Positions 7,611-16,559 of a stretch of 64,000 bases of DNA are shown piece by piece. The stretch lies in NCBI RefSeq assembly GCF_018614975.1, contig NZ_JAGGNR010000026.1:1-64000 (forward strand), in the 5' to 3' direction. This DNA comes from Paenibacillus polymyxa. Its GTDB lineage: Bacteria; Bacillota; Bacilli; Paenibacillales; Paenibacillaceae. Made by a program: the position numbers and the translations under genes. Each line of letters begins with the position of its first letter. Position 1 is the first letter of the stretch. The notes beneath the pieces are model-generated. The model was not told the DNA's origin. It worked only from the letters and a program-made list of their open reading frames with translations, and did no database searches.

Positions 7611-10022
7611 ATGTATACCAATACAATGAATGCCATCGTCCAAGAAGTGATCAGACTTCTTAACCATCAGAGAAATCTATTGAAGGATATGTTGGACCAG
7701 GAAGAATTGTTGAAGAATGGACAGAGCCAAGAGCGTTCTGTGGATGTGGCACTGGCAGAACAATGGATAGAAACGCTTGAAGATGAAATAACCAAGGTAG
7801 ACGGGCTGGAAATGACGCTGGCTGTAGTAGGCACGATGAAAGCAGGCAAATCAACCACAATCAATGCGATTGTGGGACGGGAAGTGTTGCCGAATAGAAA
7901 TCTTCCTATGACAACGCTCCCCACCATCATTCGCCACAAAGTTGGTCAGACTACTCCGACCATCATGCTACCTAAACTAGAGCCTTTTAATCGTGCCCTT
8001 AGTTCTTTGCGTGCAGCGATGGAGCGTTTACCCGAAGGTGAAGTGAATCAGCTTTCATTTGCTTCTACGGAAGATGGCAAAAGCTTGATACAAGAAATTT
8101 TGACAGGGGATTTAAAGGAGCTTGAACCTAGTTATTCGGGCGCAGAAGGAATTTATTTATTCTTGAAAGTTCTTAATGATATCTCCCGTCTGTGTAATGA
8201 AGAGAAATTAAATGTAACCTCTCCGATCATAGAGTATTCATCGATTACTGAATTCCCGGTCATCGAAGTGGAATTTCACCACCTGAAGGGCAAGGAACAA
8301 CAGTTGCAAGGAAGTTTCGCCTTAATTGATACTCCGGGACCTAATGAGGCAGGGCAGGGGCATCTTAAAAAAATTCTCCAAGAACAACTGCAGAAGGCTT
8401 CGGCGGTATTGGCTGTTCTAGATTATACTCAATTGAATTCTGAAGCTGATGCAGCAGTCAGACAAGAAATTGATTACATATCCAGTTTTTCCAAAGATCG
8501 ATTGTATGTGCTGGTCAATAAATTCGACCAAAAGGATCGCAACTCCATGGATGCTTCTGAAGTGCAACGGTATGTAGGTAAAGAACTGTTTGAAGAAGAA
8601 ATCCCATCTAATCGGATTTTCCCTGTTTCAAGTCAATTTGGTTATTTGGCAAACTATGCGCTGCATGAACTTGATTCAACTGGAAATTTGCCGACTCCGG
8701 AAGAAGCCAAGTGGGTAGAGGATTTTGGACAGCGTGCTCTTGGAATTGATTGGGAGGAAGATATAGAGGACGCTGACTTGGCAAGAAGAGGGGCACAAAA
8801 GTTATGGAAAAAAAGTAATTTTTCCGAGCCTTTGGAACAGGTGATTTCAGAGTCATACAGCAAGGCGGCATTCGTTTCCCTTTCATCCGCGGTGGACAAA
8901 ATGCTTCATTATGACAATGAGGTGATCGACTACCTGAAGATGCGCAGCGGCAGCGTTGCGATTGGCATAAACGAACTGAAGAAGCTGATCGTAGAGCTTG
9001 AGCAAGATATTGAACGAATTGCTCAGGCGAGTCAGAGAGCTGACGATCTGTCCTCAAAAACGTTGGGGAAACTAACTTCCATGACCAATGATCTTTTTAG
9101 TGATGGTGAACGTACGATAAAACACGTTATTGAACAGTTATTCGATCATGGGAAGCGTTTAGAAGACGCACGCAATCAGGCTGAGACAGAAGGGAGACGC
9201 AAAAAGAGGGGAACGGGTACTTCTGTGTTCGATACGCTTAAGTCTATTCTCAATGCGCCTAGACAAGATTTCATTACTTTAGAAACAAACGGTCCCAATG
9301 TGTTTTCCAGCAAAGAAGAGGCAGAAGACTTTATTACGAAAATCAATAAAGTACTTGAAAAGGATATGGGAGTCATTTCAACGGTGATCCAGTCTCGTGT
9401 GACCCAAATTATCCAATCCCTAGAGCGTGACATAAATAAGGAAGTACAAATTAATGTTTCCAACATTTTGGAGCACGCCGCAGATATTTTAAATGAATTC
9501 TTTGATTTAAATCTATCTTTTGAAAATCATAAAATAAAACCGATCAAAGTAGATTTTAATCAGCTTAGCAGTAAATTTACGGAAGAGAAGACCGTGGAAA
9601 AAACCAGAACAAGATATGAGAGAAAATGGTATACACTTTGGTTAAAAGAGCATGCAGTCTCTTACAAAGTCAGCAAGCAAGAATATCACGTGGATACTAG
9701 AGAAATAGGCAAGCAAGCTGTGAAAGAATTAAAAAAAGCCCATCAGCAACTTCATAACGATTTGAATGCATACGTAACGAAAGAATTAGGCGGTAACGTA
9801 AATTCGTACTTTGATGGACTTAAGCAATATCTGGACAAATACTGTGGGAATATTTTAGATGGCCTTTCTGACAAGCAAGCGGATGAGGAAGTGTTGGGAA
9901 AGTTATTAGCGGCTATGAAACAGTATCTATCAGTAGCCGAGAATCACATTGAAGATGTTACTCCCGTGCATTTGGAGTTGAAGCATATAAATCATCCTGC
10001 CAAGGAGGTTGTACAAGCATGA
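7611..10022 (+). CDS. Dynamin-like GTPase, CrfC/YjdA (RdcA)-like
   Basis: 803 aa from ATG 7611 (a tandem ATG lies at 7608), with GGGGGGAAAG just upstream. The GTPase domain is intact: G1 GTMKAGKST (74-82), switch-region threonines in PMTTLPT, G3 DTPGPNEAG starting at 240, and G4 NKFD at 303-306. From memory, the N-terminus (MYTNT...) and the segments around G1 and G3 closely resemble E. coli CrfC (YjdA/RdcA), a dynamin-like protein linked to sister replication-fork colocalisation and, with YjcZ/RdcB, to diguanylate cyclase control. The rest is long helical stalk-like sequence with no clear transmembrane helix, so membrane contact would be peripheral. It overlaps the next gene by 4 bases. Dynamin-like proteins also occur in anti-phage systems (e.g. 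DynA, Eleos/Leo). The role here is unknown. Confidence 0.85.
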   Translation: MYTNTMNAIVQEVIRLLNHQRNLLKDMLDQEELLKNGQSQERSVDVALAEQWIETLEDEITKVDGLEMTLAVVGTMKAGKSTTINAIVGREVLPNRNLPMTTLPTIIRHKVGQTTPTIMLPKLEPFNRALSSLRAAMERLPEGEVNQLSFASTEDGKSLIQEILTGDLKELEPSYSGAEGIYLFLKVLNDISRLCNEEKLNVTSPIIEYSSITEFPVIEVEFHHLKGKEQQLQGSFALIDTPGPNEAGQGHLKKILQEQLQKASAVLAVLDYTQLNSEADAAVRQEIDYISSFSKDRLYVLVNKFDQKDRNSMDASEVQRYVGKELFEEEIPSNRIFPVSSQFGYLANYALHELDSTGNLPTPEEAKWVEDFGQRALGIDWEEDIEDADLARRGAQKLWKKSNFSEPLEQVISESYSKAAFVSLSSAVDKMLHYDNEVIDYLKMRSGSVAIGINELKKLIVELEQDIERIAQASQRADDLSSKTLGKLTSMTNDLFSDGERTIKHVIEQLFDHGKRLEDARNQAETEGRRKKRGTGTSVFDTLKSILNAPRQDFITLETNGPNVFSSKEEAEDFITKINKVLEKDMGVISTVIQSRVTQIIQSLERDINKEVQINVSNILEHAADILNEFFDLNLSFENHKIKPIKVDFNQLSSKFTEEKTVEKTRTRYERKWYTLWLKEHAVSYKVSKQEYHVDTREIGKQAVKELKKAHQQLHNDLNAYVTKELGGNVNSYFDGLKQYLDKYCGNILDGLSDKQADEEVLGKLLAAMKQYLSVAENHIEDVTPVHLELKHINHPAKEVVQA

Positions 10023-11002
10023 CGACTGTCACGGATAACCATCAACGGGAATTGGAAGACCTCCTGGAGAAAATACCCGTGCTTCATGATAAACATATCG
10101 TCGATTTAGTGAACGGCCTGGAAGTGGCCAAAGATCATATACGGGTACGAGAGAGTTCCAACAACAGTTTCTTTCAAAGGATGGTTGATTCGTTCTCTGG
10201 AAAATCGGCATTACGGCAACAACGGATCGACCAGAACCTGTCGACAGGTCTGGAATCCGCCGTGGTGTGGCTTGAGCATCTTCAAGCCCAGCAGATCCGC
10301 AGCGATCGTGCGCTTGCTCATGTGACTTATAAACTTACTGAAACCAGGGCGGGAGTGCAAAAATTGGCTTTACGGCACCTGGAACTGCGGGAAGAGGTTA
10401 GCCTCATCTGCGAAAGAATGGACGAATTGGAAGAGAGATTTCTGGGGCAAATGAAAGAGTTCAATCTGCGGTTGGATTCTATCGATATGAGACAAAGTGC
10501 TATGGCGCAAATGCATAAGGAGTTTGATCGATGGGAAAGTGGCAGCTATGCAGGATTTTCTCCCCTGGCTCAGCTCACGATCGTGCTGGAAAGTCTTAGC
10601 TGGGGTGCCTTTGGAAAATATGACGAGCAGAACTCGGAATTCAGGGAACAACTATTCGATAAATGCGTTATTACGCTAAAGCGGCTTGAAGGGGTTCCCC
10701 CGACATTAATCCCAACGAACGAATGGCTGTCCGCCATGAGCCAAGATCGGGCAATAGCTAAAGAATCGCTGGTTTATATGCTTAGTTCGAGAGAGCATTA
10801 TCATAGAAAAGTTGCTCTGAATACAGCAATAAAAGACACGCTTGAACTTCAACCGGGTGCGCATGCAGGAAAAAATATTGAGATGATTATACAAAATCGG
10901 GATCTGCCTTATGTTTTTAATGGAAGGACACTAAGCAAGAGGTTATACAAGGAATCTTGTGTAAGGCTGGAGAGTGAGGGGCTTTATGTCTCGGGTTTTT
11001 GA
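10019..11002 (+). CDS. Coiled-coil partner protein, possibly RdcB/YjcZ-like
   Basis: 327 aa, soluble, with no signal peptide or membrane helix. The middle (about residues 100-170) is a strong heptad-rich coiled coil (repeated L/E/R pattern through REEVSLICERMDELEERFL). The C-terminal half is alpha-helical with a short basic tail. Recognition is by context: E. coli crfC/yjdA is followed by yjcZ (RdcB, about 290 aa), and here a similar-sized coiled-coil protein follows a CrfC-like GTPase with a 4-base overlap. I could not align it to YjcZ from memory, so the family name is tentative. The start is ATG 10019 with AAGGAGG about 10 bases upstream. It overlaps the patatin gene by 17 bases, so the three products are probably made in fixed proportion. 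Confidence 0.6.
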   Translation: MTTVTDNHQRELEDLLEKIPVLHDKHIVDLVNGLEVAKDHIRVRESSNNSFFQRMVDSFSGKSALRQQRIDQNLSTGLESAVVWLEHLQAQQIRSDRALAHVTYKLTETRAGVQKLALRHLELREEVSLICERMDELEERFLGQMKEFNLRLDSIDMRQSAMAQMHKEFDRWESGSYAGFSPLAQLTIVLESLSWGAFGKYDEQNSEFREQLFDKCVITLKRLEGVPPTLIPTNEWLSAMSQDRAIAKESLVYMLSSREHYHRKVALNTAIKDTLELQPGAHAGKNIEMIIQNRDLPYVFNGRTLSKRLYKESCVRLESEGLYVSGF

Positions 11003-12083
11003 TCGGTTTGGATTAGTTTTCTCAGGTGGTGGAGCCAGAGGCGCGTACGAGGTTGGGGTAGCAAAATATCTTGCAGAGAATAATTATGAGCCTAGTGCAT
11101 ATTCAGGTGCCAGCATCGGTGCTCTCAATGCTGTGCTGCTTGGGACAGCGCCGACGTTTCGGGAGGGAATCGCCCGATTGGAACAGATATGGAGATCGAT
11201 ACAGCAAGATGAGATTGTCAAGTTGGACCCTGGAGCTTTTGCATTGGTTATGCTTCACGCACTTGGAGCAAGGGTACTGCATTCCCACCAGCAGTTGGCT
11301 ATTTTGAGTTTGTTGTACCAGTTGGCAAAGGATAACATTACATTTCTGGGCAATGTTTCTGATGTCAGCAACAAGATGCAGAACAATCCAATGTATGCTT
11401 CTTTGCAAAAGGGATTGTTGGATGACGGATTTTTGAGAAAATTATTAAACGATGAGTTGGAGCTCGATAAAATGACCTATCGAGTTCCCATTTGGATATC
11501 TGCATACCGTAGTAGAGGGACTTCTAACGATATACTTGCTTATTTGTTATCATCATCAGGAATTAAGGATAATCCGGAATCGGATTATTTTGAGTTTGCA
11601 AAGATTCCAAGCGAGGAAAGATTACAAGTGATTCTGGCTAGTGCGGCCATTCCGGTCGTATACGGCAGCCACATTGTGAAGGGAAAGCACTATGTTGATG
11701 GCGGAGTTGGAGGGCAGCGTACAGCCAGAGGAAACACACCGTTGGCGCCGTTGGTTCAAAGTGGATTCAAGCAGTGTATCGTTGTGAATCTATCGGATGG
11801 ATCGATGTTTAACCGTCATGAATTCCCGGATGCGAATGTCATTGAGATCAGGCCTAAGAAATCTCTCCACCCGAAGGGGATCGCTTCCAGCCTTCTTGAT
11901 TTTAGAGAAGAACGTATTGAAGATTTAATGGCATTAGGATATGAAGATGCAAAAAGGTGCATTTCCAACTCCGTTGCAGCAATGGAACTGGTAGGTGAGA
12001 GCCGGAGAAGTGAGGACATGCGGGAAGAGGCGATCAAGGTTCTGGATAGTGACGGTTTTGAAGAAGTGATTGGGAAATTATAG
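10986..12083 (+). CDS. Patatin-like phospholipase
   Basis: 365 aa from ATG 10986, preceded by GTGAGGGG; a GTG at 10974 would add four residues. All catalytic elements of a patatin-like Ser-Asp lipase are present: oxyanion loop GGGARG (14-19), nucleophile elbow GASIG with S43 (41-45), and catalytic Asp in DGG (D238-G-G240). There is no signal peptide, so it acts in the cytoplasm, presumably on inner-membrane phospholipids. Patatins are established effectors of bacterial immunity (for example in CBASS systems), where activation degrades the membrane. Here it overlaps the coiled-coil gene and lies two genes after a membrane-sculpting-type GTPase, so a GTPase-gated lipase is a reasonable but untested model. 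Last gene of the operon. Confidence 0.88.
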   Translation: MSRVFDRFGLVFSGGGARGAYEVGVAKYLAENNYEPSAYSGASIGALNAVLLGTAPTFREGIARLEQIWRSIQQDEIVKLDPGAFALVMLHALGARVLHSHQQLAILSLLYQLAKDNITFLGNVSDVSNKMQNNPMYASLQKGLLDDGFLRKLLNDELELDKMTYRVPIWISAYRSRGTSNDILAYLLSSSGIKDNPESDYFEFAKIPSEERLQVILASAAIPVVYGSHIVKGKHYVDGGVGGQRTARGNTPLAPLVQSGFKQCIVVNLSDGSMFNRHEFPDANVIEIRPKKSLHPKGIASSLLDFREERIEDLMALGYEDAKRCISNSVAAMELVGESRRSEDMREEAIKVLDSDGFEEVIGKL

Positions 12084-12239
12084 ATTTATTTTATGAGCGT
12101 TGAATCGTACTAAGGGGTCTCTAACTGCATTACTGATGTCTAATAAAGACTCACATTAGAAATGACGAGATGAGGTGCCGTCAGGTCTAATGTAGATGTG
12201 CCTCAAGGCGTAATGCGATTTCTGGCTACCTGAGTTGAA
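12084..12239. other. Non-coding junction between the defence region and the sugar genes
   Basis: 156 bases without a credible ORF. It contains an 8-bp inverted pair (ACATTAGA near 12152-12159 and TCTAATGT near 12186-12193) and runs into the large hairpin at 12225-12264. Base composition changes here towards the GC-richer chromosome, so it may be the right edge of the acquired segment. No integrase or tRNA is present. Confidence 0.4.
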
Positions 12240-12264
12240 TTAAACTTGATTCAACTCAGGTAGC
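12225..12264. terminator. 16-bp perfect inverted repeat between convergent genes
   Basis: GCTACCTGAGTTGAAT and its exact complement flank an 8-base loop. The repeat covers the last seven codons and stop of the AraC gene and lies downstream of the patatin gene. Neither side has a good T-tract, so it is an unusual bidirectional terminator or a boundary/recombination element. Confidence 0.55.
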
Positions 12265-13067
12265 AGACTTTCCTCGGATCCTCGATACTCGGCAGGGGAA
12301 GTGCCCATGCGGGATCGGAATACCCGATGAAAATAGGAATAGCTTGCAAAGCCGCATGTTTCGGCAATATGCTCCAAGGTCATATCACTGTACTTCATAC
12401 GCTCCAGCGCCGCATTCAGACGGATCTCAATCGCATATTGAATCATGGTCTGATTGTAGTGCTCCTTAAATAAACGAACTGCACGTGACAGGCTGAGCCC
12501 TGCATAACGTGCCGCTTCCTCAAGCTTGAACGTAACCGTGGCATGCTCCTCAATATAACGTTTTAACTTTAGCGCAGAGGAAACTGCCCGATCGGTCTGA
12601 ATATTCTCTTTGATTGCCCGATCAATATATAGACATAATCCGCGAAGTAACGCATCCTTGAGCTCCGCATTTTCCTCAAGAGGTCCGCGACGTTTCTCAA
12701 GTAACATATTTCTCCACAGGCTGATGAGCTTATCATCAAGTCCAATTCGGCTCACGGTAGATCGATGCTGCCGTTTCCACCAGTTCTCGATCCAGCTGCC
12801 CTCGCAGAACAGATAATAGTCTCCACTAGACAAGCGTCCTTCCTTATGTGGTTCATCTACAACGAGATGATAGTCGTCACCAGGCTTTAAGAGCAGCAAA
12901 TCCCCGCTAGTCATCCTGAATTCCTCATCCTGTACATACACTTTGCACGAGCCTTCGGTCTGCAGACGGAACAGATAGGTTTGCAGCTCGCCCCTCATAT
13001 TATGTGTGAACGCCTTATAGTGGTATGAGTAGTCACAGATCAGTACAGATGTCTCTAACGTATCCAA
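12240..13067 (-). CDS. AraC-family transcriptional regulator
   Basis: 275 aa. A cupin-like N-terminal sensing domain (about 1-130; motif GDLLLLKPGDDYHL) is followed by a C-terminal AraC DNA-binding domain with two helix-turn-helix units (about 165-262; LEEAARYAGLSLSRAVRLFKE and LEHIAETCGFASYSYFHRVF). The start is TTG at 13067 with GGGGGA 8 bases upstream. It is divergent from the TIM-barrel/Gfo-Idh-MocA pair 411 bases away, so it probably controls that pair in response to a sugar or polyol. The ligand cannot be told from sequence. Confidence 0.88.
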   Translation of the reverse strand: MDTLETSVLICDYSYHYKAFTHNMRGELQTYLFRLQTEGSCKVYVQDEEFRMTSGDLLLLKPGDDYHLVVDEPHKEGRLSSGDYYLFCEGSWIENWWKRQHRSTVSRIGLDDKLISLWRNMLLEKRRGPLEENAELKDALLRGLCLYIDRAIKENIQTDRAVSSALKLKRYIEEHATVTFKLEEAARYAGLSLSRAVRLFKEHYNQTMIQYAIEIRLNAALERMKYSDMTLEHIAETCGFASYSYFHRVFRSRMGTSPAEYRGSEESLLPELNQV

Positions 13068-13478
13068 ATAAAATCCCCCAATATGTACATCCTTTTACAT
13101 CATAAGTTTAACTTAACATTTACACGAAAACGGAGAGGACAGAAAGAACCTGAAGAAACGAAGTTAAAAGCTTTCTGAAAGAAAGCTGCATCGGAAGCAT
13201 AAACTTGCCTTTATCTCCGGATTTTATCCTTTTGAAAAGGAAATCAAAAAAATCTGGGGATAACAGCGATCGGAAGGTTGTTCTGTCATCGGAGTGCCAG
13301 TGTAAATATCTTCAGTTGAAATGGGCTACATTCAATAGATACAAAATGATGGAAATAAAATTTGATCAGATAGTTCATGTTCTGACTATATTGTATATGT
13401 TCATTCTAGCCTGTTTTGCGTTAGGATGATACCAGATAGAGCAATGAAAGCAAATTTGAGAACAGAGGTGTATCCTAC
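13068..13478. other. Intergenic control region between AraC regulator and sugar isomerase
   Basis: 411 bases. An ORF at 13205-13429 has only a TTG start, no ribosome binding site and improbable composition, so I treat the stretch as non-coding. It holds two hairpins: AGCTTTC/GAAAGCT at 13169-13187, and a larger imperfect one at about 13210-13262 (outer arms TATCTCCGGATTTT and AAAATCTGGGGATA, inner CCTTTT/AAAAGG). A TTAAACTTA-like AT-rich tract near 13100 could bind the AraC protein. A leader RNA is possible. Confidence 0.4.
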
Positions 13479-14255
13479 ATGAAAAAACTTAATATTGGGT
13501 TGCAATTGTTTACACTCCGTGATGAAACTGCAGCAGATTTTCGTGGTACGTTGCGTAAGGTAGCGGCTCTTGGATATGAAGGTGTGGAGTTTGCCGGATA
13601 TGGCGATATTCCAGCTGAGGAAATGAAAGCGCTACTAGATGAGCTTGGACTGAAAGGATTCAGCAGCCATGTTTCACTACATGCGATGCGCGAAGACTTG
13701 CAGAAACAAATCGATTACCTGAAAACCATTGGTGCACAATATATCATTTGCCCTTACCTGATGCCAGAAGATCGTCCAGAGGACGCAGAGGGCTGGAACA
13801 AGCTGTTCGCCGAATTGCAACAATATGGAGCTGAAGCAGCGAAGCAAGGATTGATCTTCGGATACCATAACCATGACTTTGAATTCCATGGCCAGGTTGG
13901 GGATGCCAATGCCTTTGATGCCATGTTCGCTCAAACATCACCGGAAGCGGTAAAAGTGGAAATGGACGTATGTTGGGTACAATTTGCGGGACAAAATCCG
14001 ATCGAGTATATTAATAAATATGCGGGTCGCTTGCCGCTGCTTCATCTGAAGGACTTCAGCAAAGACGAACAGGGCCAGATGAAAACACTGGAACTGGGAC
14101 AAGGTTCGGTTGACCTGCCGGCTGTTATTGAAGGGGCTACGAATGCAGGCGTGGAATGGCTGATCGTGGAACAAGACGTATGTCAGAACCCTCCGCTTGA
14201 GAGCGTATCCAATAGCTACAACTGGCTGAAACAGAACTACTTGAACCAATTCTAA
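13479..14255 (+). CDS. Sugar phosphate isomerase/epimerase (xylose-isomerase-like TIM barrel)
   Basis: 258 aa, the usual length for the AP-endonuclease-2-fold TIM-barrel family. It starts GLQLFTLRDE, typical of the first strand, and carries probable metal ligands in the GYHNHDFEF region (about 128-136), VEMDVCWVQ (about 159-167, with the Asp) and LLHLKDF (about 188-194). Such enzymes (IolE/YcjR-like) isomerise or epimerise sugars and keto-inositols together with Gfo/Idh/MocA dehydrogenases, one of which follows 55 bases downstream. ATG 13479 has AGAGGTG upstream. Cytoplasmic. Exact substrate unknown. Confidence 0.87.
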   Translation: MKKLNIGLQLFTLRDETAADFRGTLRKVAALGYEGVEFAGYGDIPAEEMKALLDELGLKGFSSHVSLHAMREDLQKQIDYLKTIGAQYIICPYLMPEDRPEDAEGWNKLFAELQQYGAEAAKQGLIFGYHNHDFEFHGQVGDANAFDAMFAQTSPEAVKVEMDVCWVQFAGQNPIEYINKYAGRLPLLHLKDFSKDEQGQMKTLELGQGSVDLPAVIEGATNAGVEWLIVEQDVCQNPPLESVSNSYNWLKQNYLNQF

Positions 14256-14310
14256 TGGACCATCGAACCATGAAAAATGCTAATCTATTTGTCAAAGGAG
14301 ACTTATGTAC

Positions 14311-15330
14311 ATGAGTAAAATTAAAGTTGCTGTATTCGGCTGTGGAGCCATTGCCGAGCGCAGACATATTCCAGAGTACGCTGCCAATGAGAACGTAGAA
14401 CTTGTCGCTTTTGCCGATCCGATTGTGGAGCGTGCGGAGAAGATGGCCGAGACTTACGGCGGTAAAGCTTATTCCAGTTACGAAGAATTGCTTGCAAACG
14501 AAACGGTTGATGCCGTTAGTGTGTGTACACCAAACTATCTGCATGCGCCAATGGCGATTGCTGCTGCCAATGCAGGCAAGCATGTATTGGTTGAGAAACC
14601 AATGGCAGTATCCACTGAAGAAGGCGAGCAAATGATCGAAGCTGCCAAGAAAAATGGCGTGTATCTGATGGTTGGACATAACCAGCGTCTGATGCCTCCT
14701 CATGTAAAAGCAAAAGAAATTCTCGACTCCGGCAAACTCGGTAAAGTCCTTAATTTCCGTACATCATTTGGTCACCCGGGTCCGGAAGGATGGAGTGTGG
14801 ACGGAGCTGAAAGCTGGTTCTTCCGTAAAGAAGAAGCAGTTATGGGCGCTATGGGCGACCTGGGCGTGCACAAATCAGACTTCATCCGTTATTTGCTGAA
14901 TGATGAAGTATCTGAAGTGGCTGGTTTCATCAGCACACTGCACAAGGAAGGTACTAAAGTTGACGATAACGCAACTTGTTTGCTGCGTATGAAGAGCGGC
15001 GCGATCGGAACGCTGGTAGCAAGTTGGACGCAATACAGAGCTGGAGACAACAGTACAGTGCTGTGGTGCGAGAATGGTGTTATGAAGATCGGAACAGTGG
15101 AAGGTGATGAAGTGATCGTTGAACTGACCAATGGTACAGTTGAGACGTACAAAGTTGGTGCCATGGCTACCAACGAGAAACAAGTGCCGAGTGGTGTAAT
15201 TGACGCATTTGTAGAGTCGATTGTAACCCAAACACCTCCAGAGATTTCCGGGGAAGAGGGCTTGCGTTCCCTCCAAGTGATCCTGGCAGCATTCGAATCC
15301 GAGAAAACAGGTCAGATCGTTAAACTGTAA
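14311..15330 (+). CDS. Gfo/Idh/MocA-family oxidoreductase
   Basis: 339 aa. An N-terminal Rossmann fold (VAVFGCGAIAERRHIPEY, residues 5-22) binds NAD(P), and the EKPMAV motif (about 95-100) contributes the conserved catalytic-region lysine. The C-terminal alpha/beta domain binds the sugar. ATG 14305 would add two residues, but 14311 is better spaced from AAGGAG. It forms an operon with the TIM-barrel gene and probably oxidises or reduces a sugar or cyclitol in the same pathway, under the divergent AraC regulator. A hairpin terminator follows at 15389. Confidence 0.88.
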   Translation: MSKIKVAVFGCGAIAERRHIPEYAANENVELVAFADPIVERAEKMAETYGGKAYSSYEELLANETVDAVSVCTPNYLHAPMAIAAANAGKHVLVEKPMAVSTEEGEQMIEAAKKNGVYLMVGHNQRLMPPHVKAKEILDSGKLGKVLNFRTSFGHPGPEGWSVDGAESWFFRKEEAVMGAMGDLGVHKSDFIRYLLNDEVSEVAGFISTLHKEGTKVDDNATCLLRMKSGAIGTLVASWTQYRAGDNSTVLWCENGVMKIGTVEGDEVIVELTNGTVETYKVGAMATNEKQVPSGVIDAFVESIVTQTPPEISGEEGLRSLQVILAAFESEKTGQIVKL

Positions 15331-15388
15331 TCCATACGAAGGACAAAGCAATTTCTAACATTCTATATGGTTTAATCTATGATATAAG

Positions 15389-15428
15389 GGACTTATCTTC
15401 AGAGAAGTGTTCTGGGGTAAGTCCTTCT
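15389..15428 (+). terminator. Terminator of the TIM-barrel/oxidoreductase operon
   Basis: GGACTTA (15389-15395) pairs with TAAGTCC (15418-15424), followed by TTCTTT. Confidence 0.55.
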
Positions 15429-15506
15429 TTGGTTGTTCCAGTCAAGTGGGGAACAGTGATACGGTAATTGTGCAACAAGGTTAGAGCATCTAATCCCTTG
15501 TGCAGA

Positions 15507-15550
15507 ACAGAAAAAGGCTGACATCTCGCGTTATCGCGGAATATCAGCCC
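15507..15550 (-). terminator. Terminator of the aldo/keto reductase operon
   Basis: On the minus strand GGCTGA pairs with TCAGCC around an inner CGCG/CGCG stem, followed by TTTTT, 42 bases after the aldo/keto reductase stop. Confidence 0.75.
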
Positions 15551-15591
15551 CTTAGAGTCATTAAAATTAATGATCGAATGATTAATTTTCT

Positions 15592-16539
15592 TTAGATGCC
15601 AGCCGGTACATCACTGCCCAGATCCAGCCATGTTATTTCAGCAGGAGTCAGCGTGATACGGGACCCTTCGTCACAGGACAGCAGTTCCGCTTGATTCTGG
15701 GCACCAATCAGCGCACAGGTTGGGAACGTCTGATTCAATACATAAGCGAGTGCAATCTGAATGGGTGATGTTTTCTTCGAATTAGCCAATTGTTCAGCCC
15801 GGCGTAACCGTTCCCAGTTGCCATCACTGTAGAATACACGCACCAGATCTTCGTTATCGCGAACTTCAGGTGTGAATCTTCCAGTGAAGAAACCACGCGC
15901 TTGGGAGGACCAGGATAGCAATGGCAGCTTGGTTTGTTCATGCCATGCGAGCGTCTCTGCATCAGCTGACACACAGCCTTCCCAGAAAGGTTCGTTTGCT
16001 TTGGCGAGACTGAGATTTGGACTGCTGAATGTGAAGCCCTTCAAGCCATTTGCGGCAGCATATGCATTAGCTTCCTCGAGCCGCTGCCAGGTCCAGTTGG
16101 AGGCGCCAATTGCGCCGATTTTGCCGGATTCAATATGTTCGTTCAATGCTTCAAGAATAACACTGACAGGGGTATTGGGGTCATCCCGGTGCAAGGCATA
16201 CATCTCGACGTGATCTGTCTGAAGACGCTCCAGACTTTCCATCAAGTCACTGCGGATGGCATCAGCGTTCACGCGTGGTCCATTCTGGTCATGATGTGCT
16301 CCTTTGGTGAGAATGACGATCTGGTCGCGGTTACCACGTTCCTTCATGTAACGACCGAGGACTTCTTCACTCTGTCCACCACAATAGATATGTGCTGTAT
16401 CGACGGTGTTACCGCCAATCGATAGAAAAGCATCCATGTTCGTAGCTGCTTTATCGTAGGCATCATGGACGAAATAATCGGTTCCTTTAATCAATCTGGA
16501 GACGCGTTTACCTGCACCAGCAATTTCGATATATTCCAT
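15592..16539 (-). CDS. Aldo/keto reductase family protein
   Basis: 315 aa, the standard length of a single-domain (beta/alpha)8 aldo/keto reductase. The tetrad region is visible: Asp and Tyr in NTVDTAHIY (about 43-51), Lys in VILTKGAH and His in YALHRDD. A GASNW strand follows. NADPH-dependent and cytoplasmic; the substrate is probably a sugar or an aldehyde. ATG 16539 has GAGAGGA upstream. It lies 20 bases after the Gfo/Idh/MocA gene on the same strand, so the two form an operon divergent from an AraC regulator. Confidence 0.87.
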   Translation of the reverse strand: MEYIEIAGAGKRVSRLIKGTDYFVHDAYDKAATNMDAFLSIGGNTVDTAHIYCGGQSEEVLGRYMKERGNRDQIVILTKGAHHDQNGPRVNADAIRSDLMESLERLQTDHVEMYALHRDDPNTPVSVILEALNEHIESGKIGAIGASNWTWQRLEEANAYAAANGLKGFTFSSPNLSLAKANEPFWEGCVSADAETLAWHEQTKLPLLSWSSQARGFFTGRFTPEVRDNEDLVRVFYSDGNWERLRRAEQLANSKKTSPIQIALAYVLNQTFPTCALIGAQNQAELLSCDEGSRITLTPAEITWLDLGSDVPAGI

Positions 16540-16559
16540 AAGTCAGTTCATCCTCTCAA

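Noticed and set aside
8608..9057. 149-codon minus-strand ORF inside the dynamin GTPase gene
   Set aside because: Shadow of the GTPase reading frame without start signals.
1..12083. CRISPR array, transposase or integrase associated with the defence region
   Set aside because: No regularly spaced direct repeats and no recombinase gene were found; transfer is suggested only by composition and gene content.
13205..13429. 74-codon plus-strand ORF between the AraC and TIM-barrel genes
   Set aside because: TTG start, no ribosome binding site, and it runs through the hairpin at 13210-13262.
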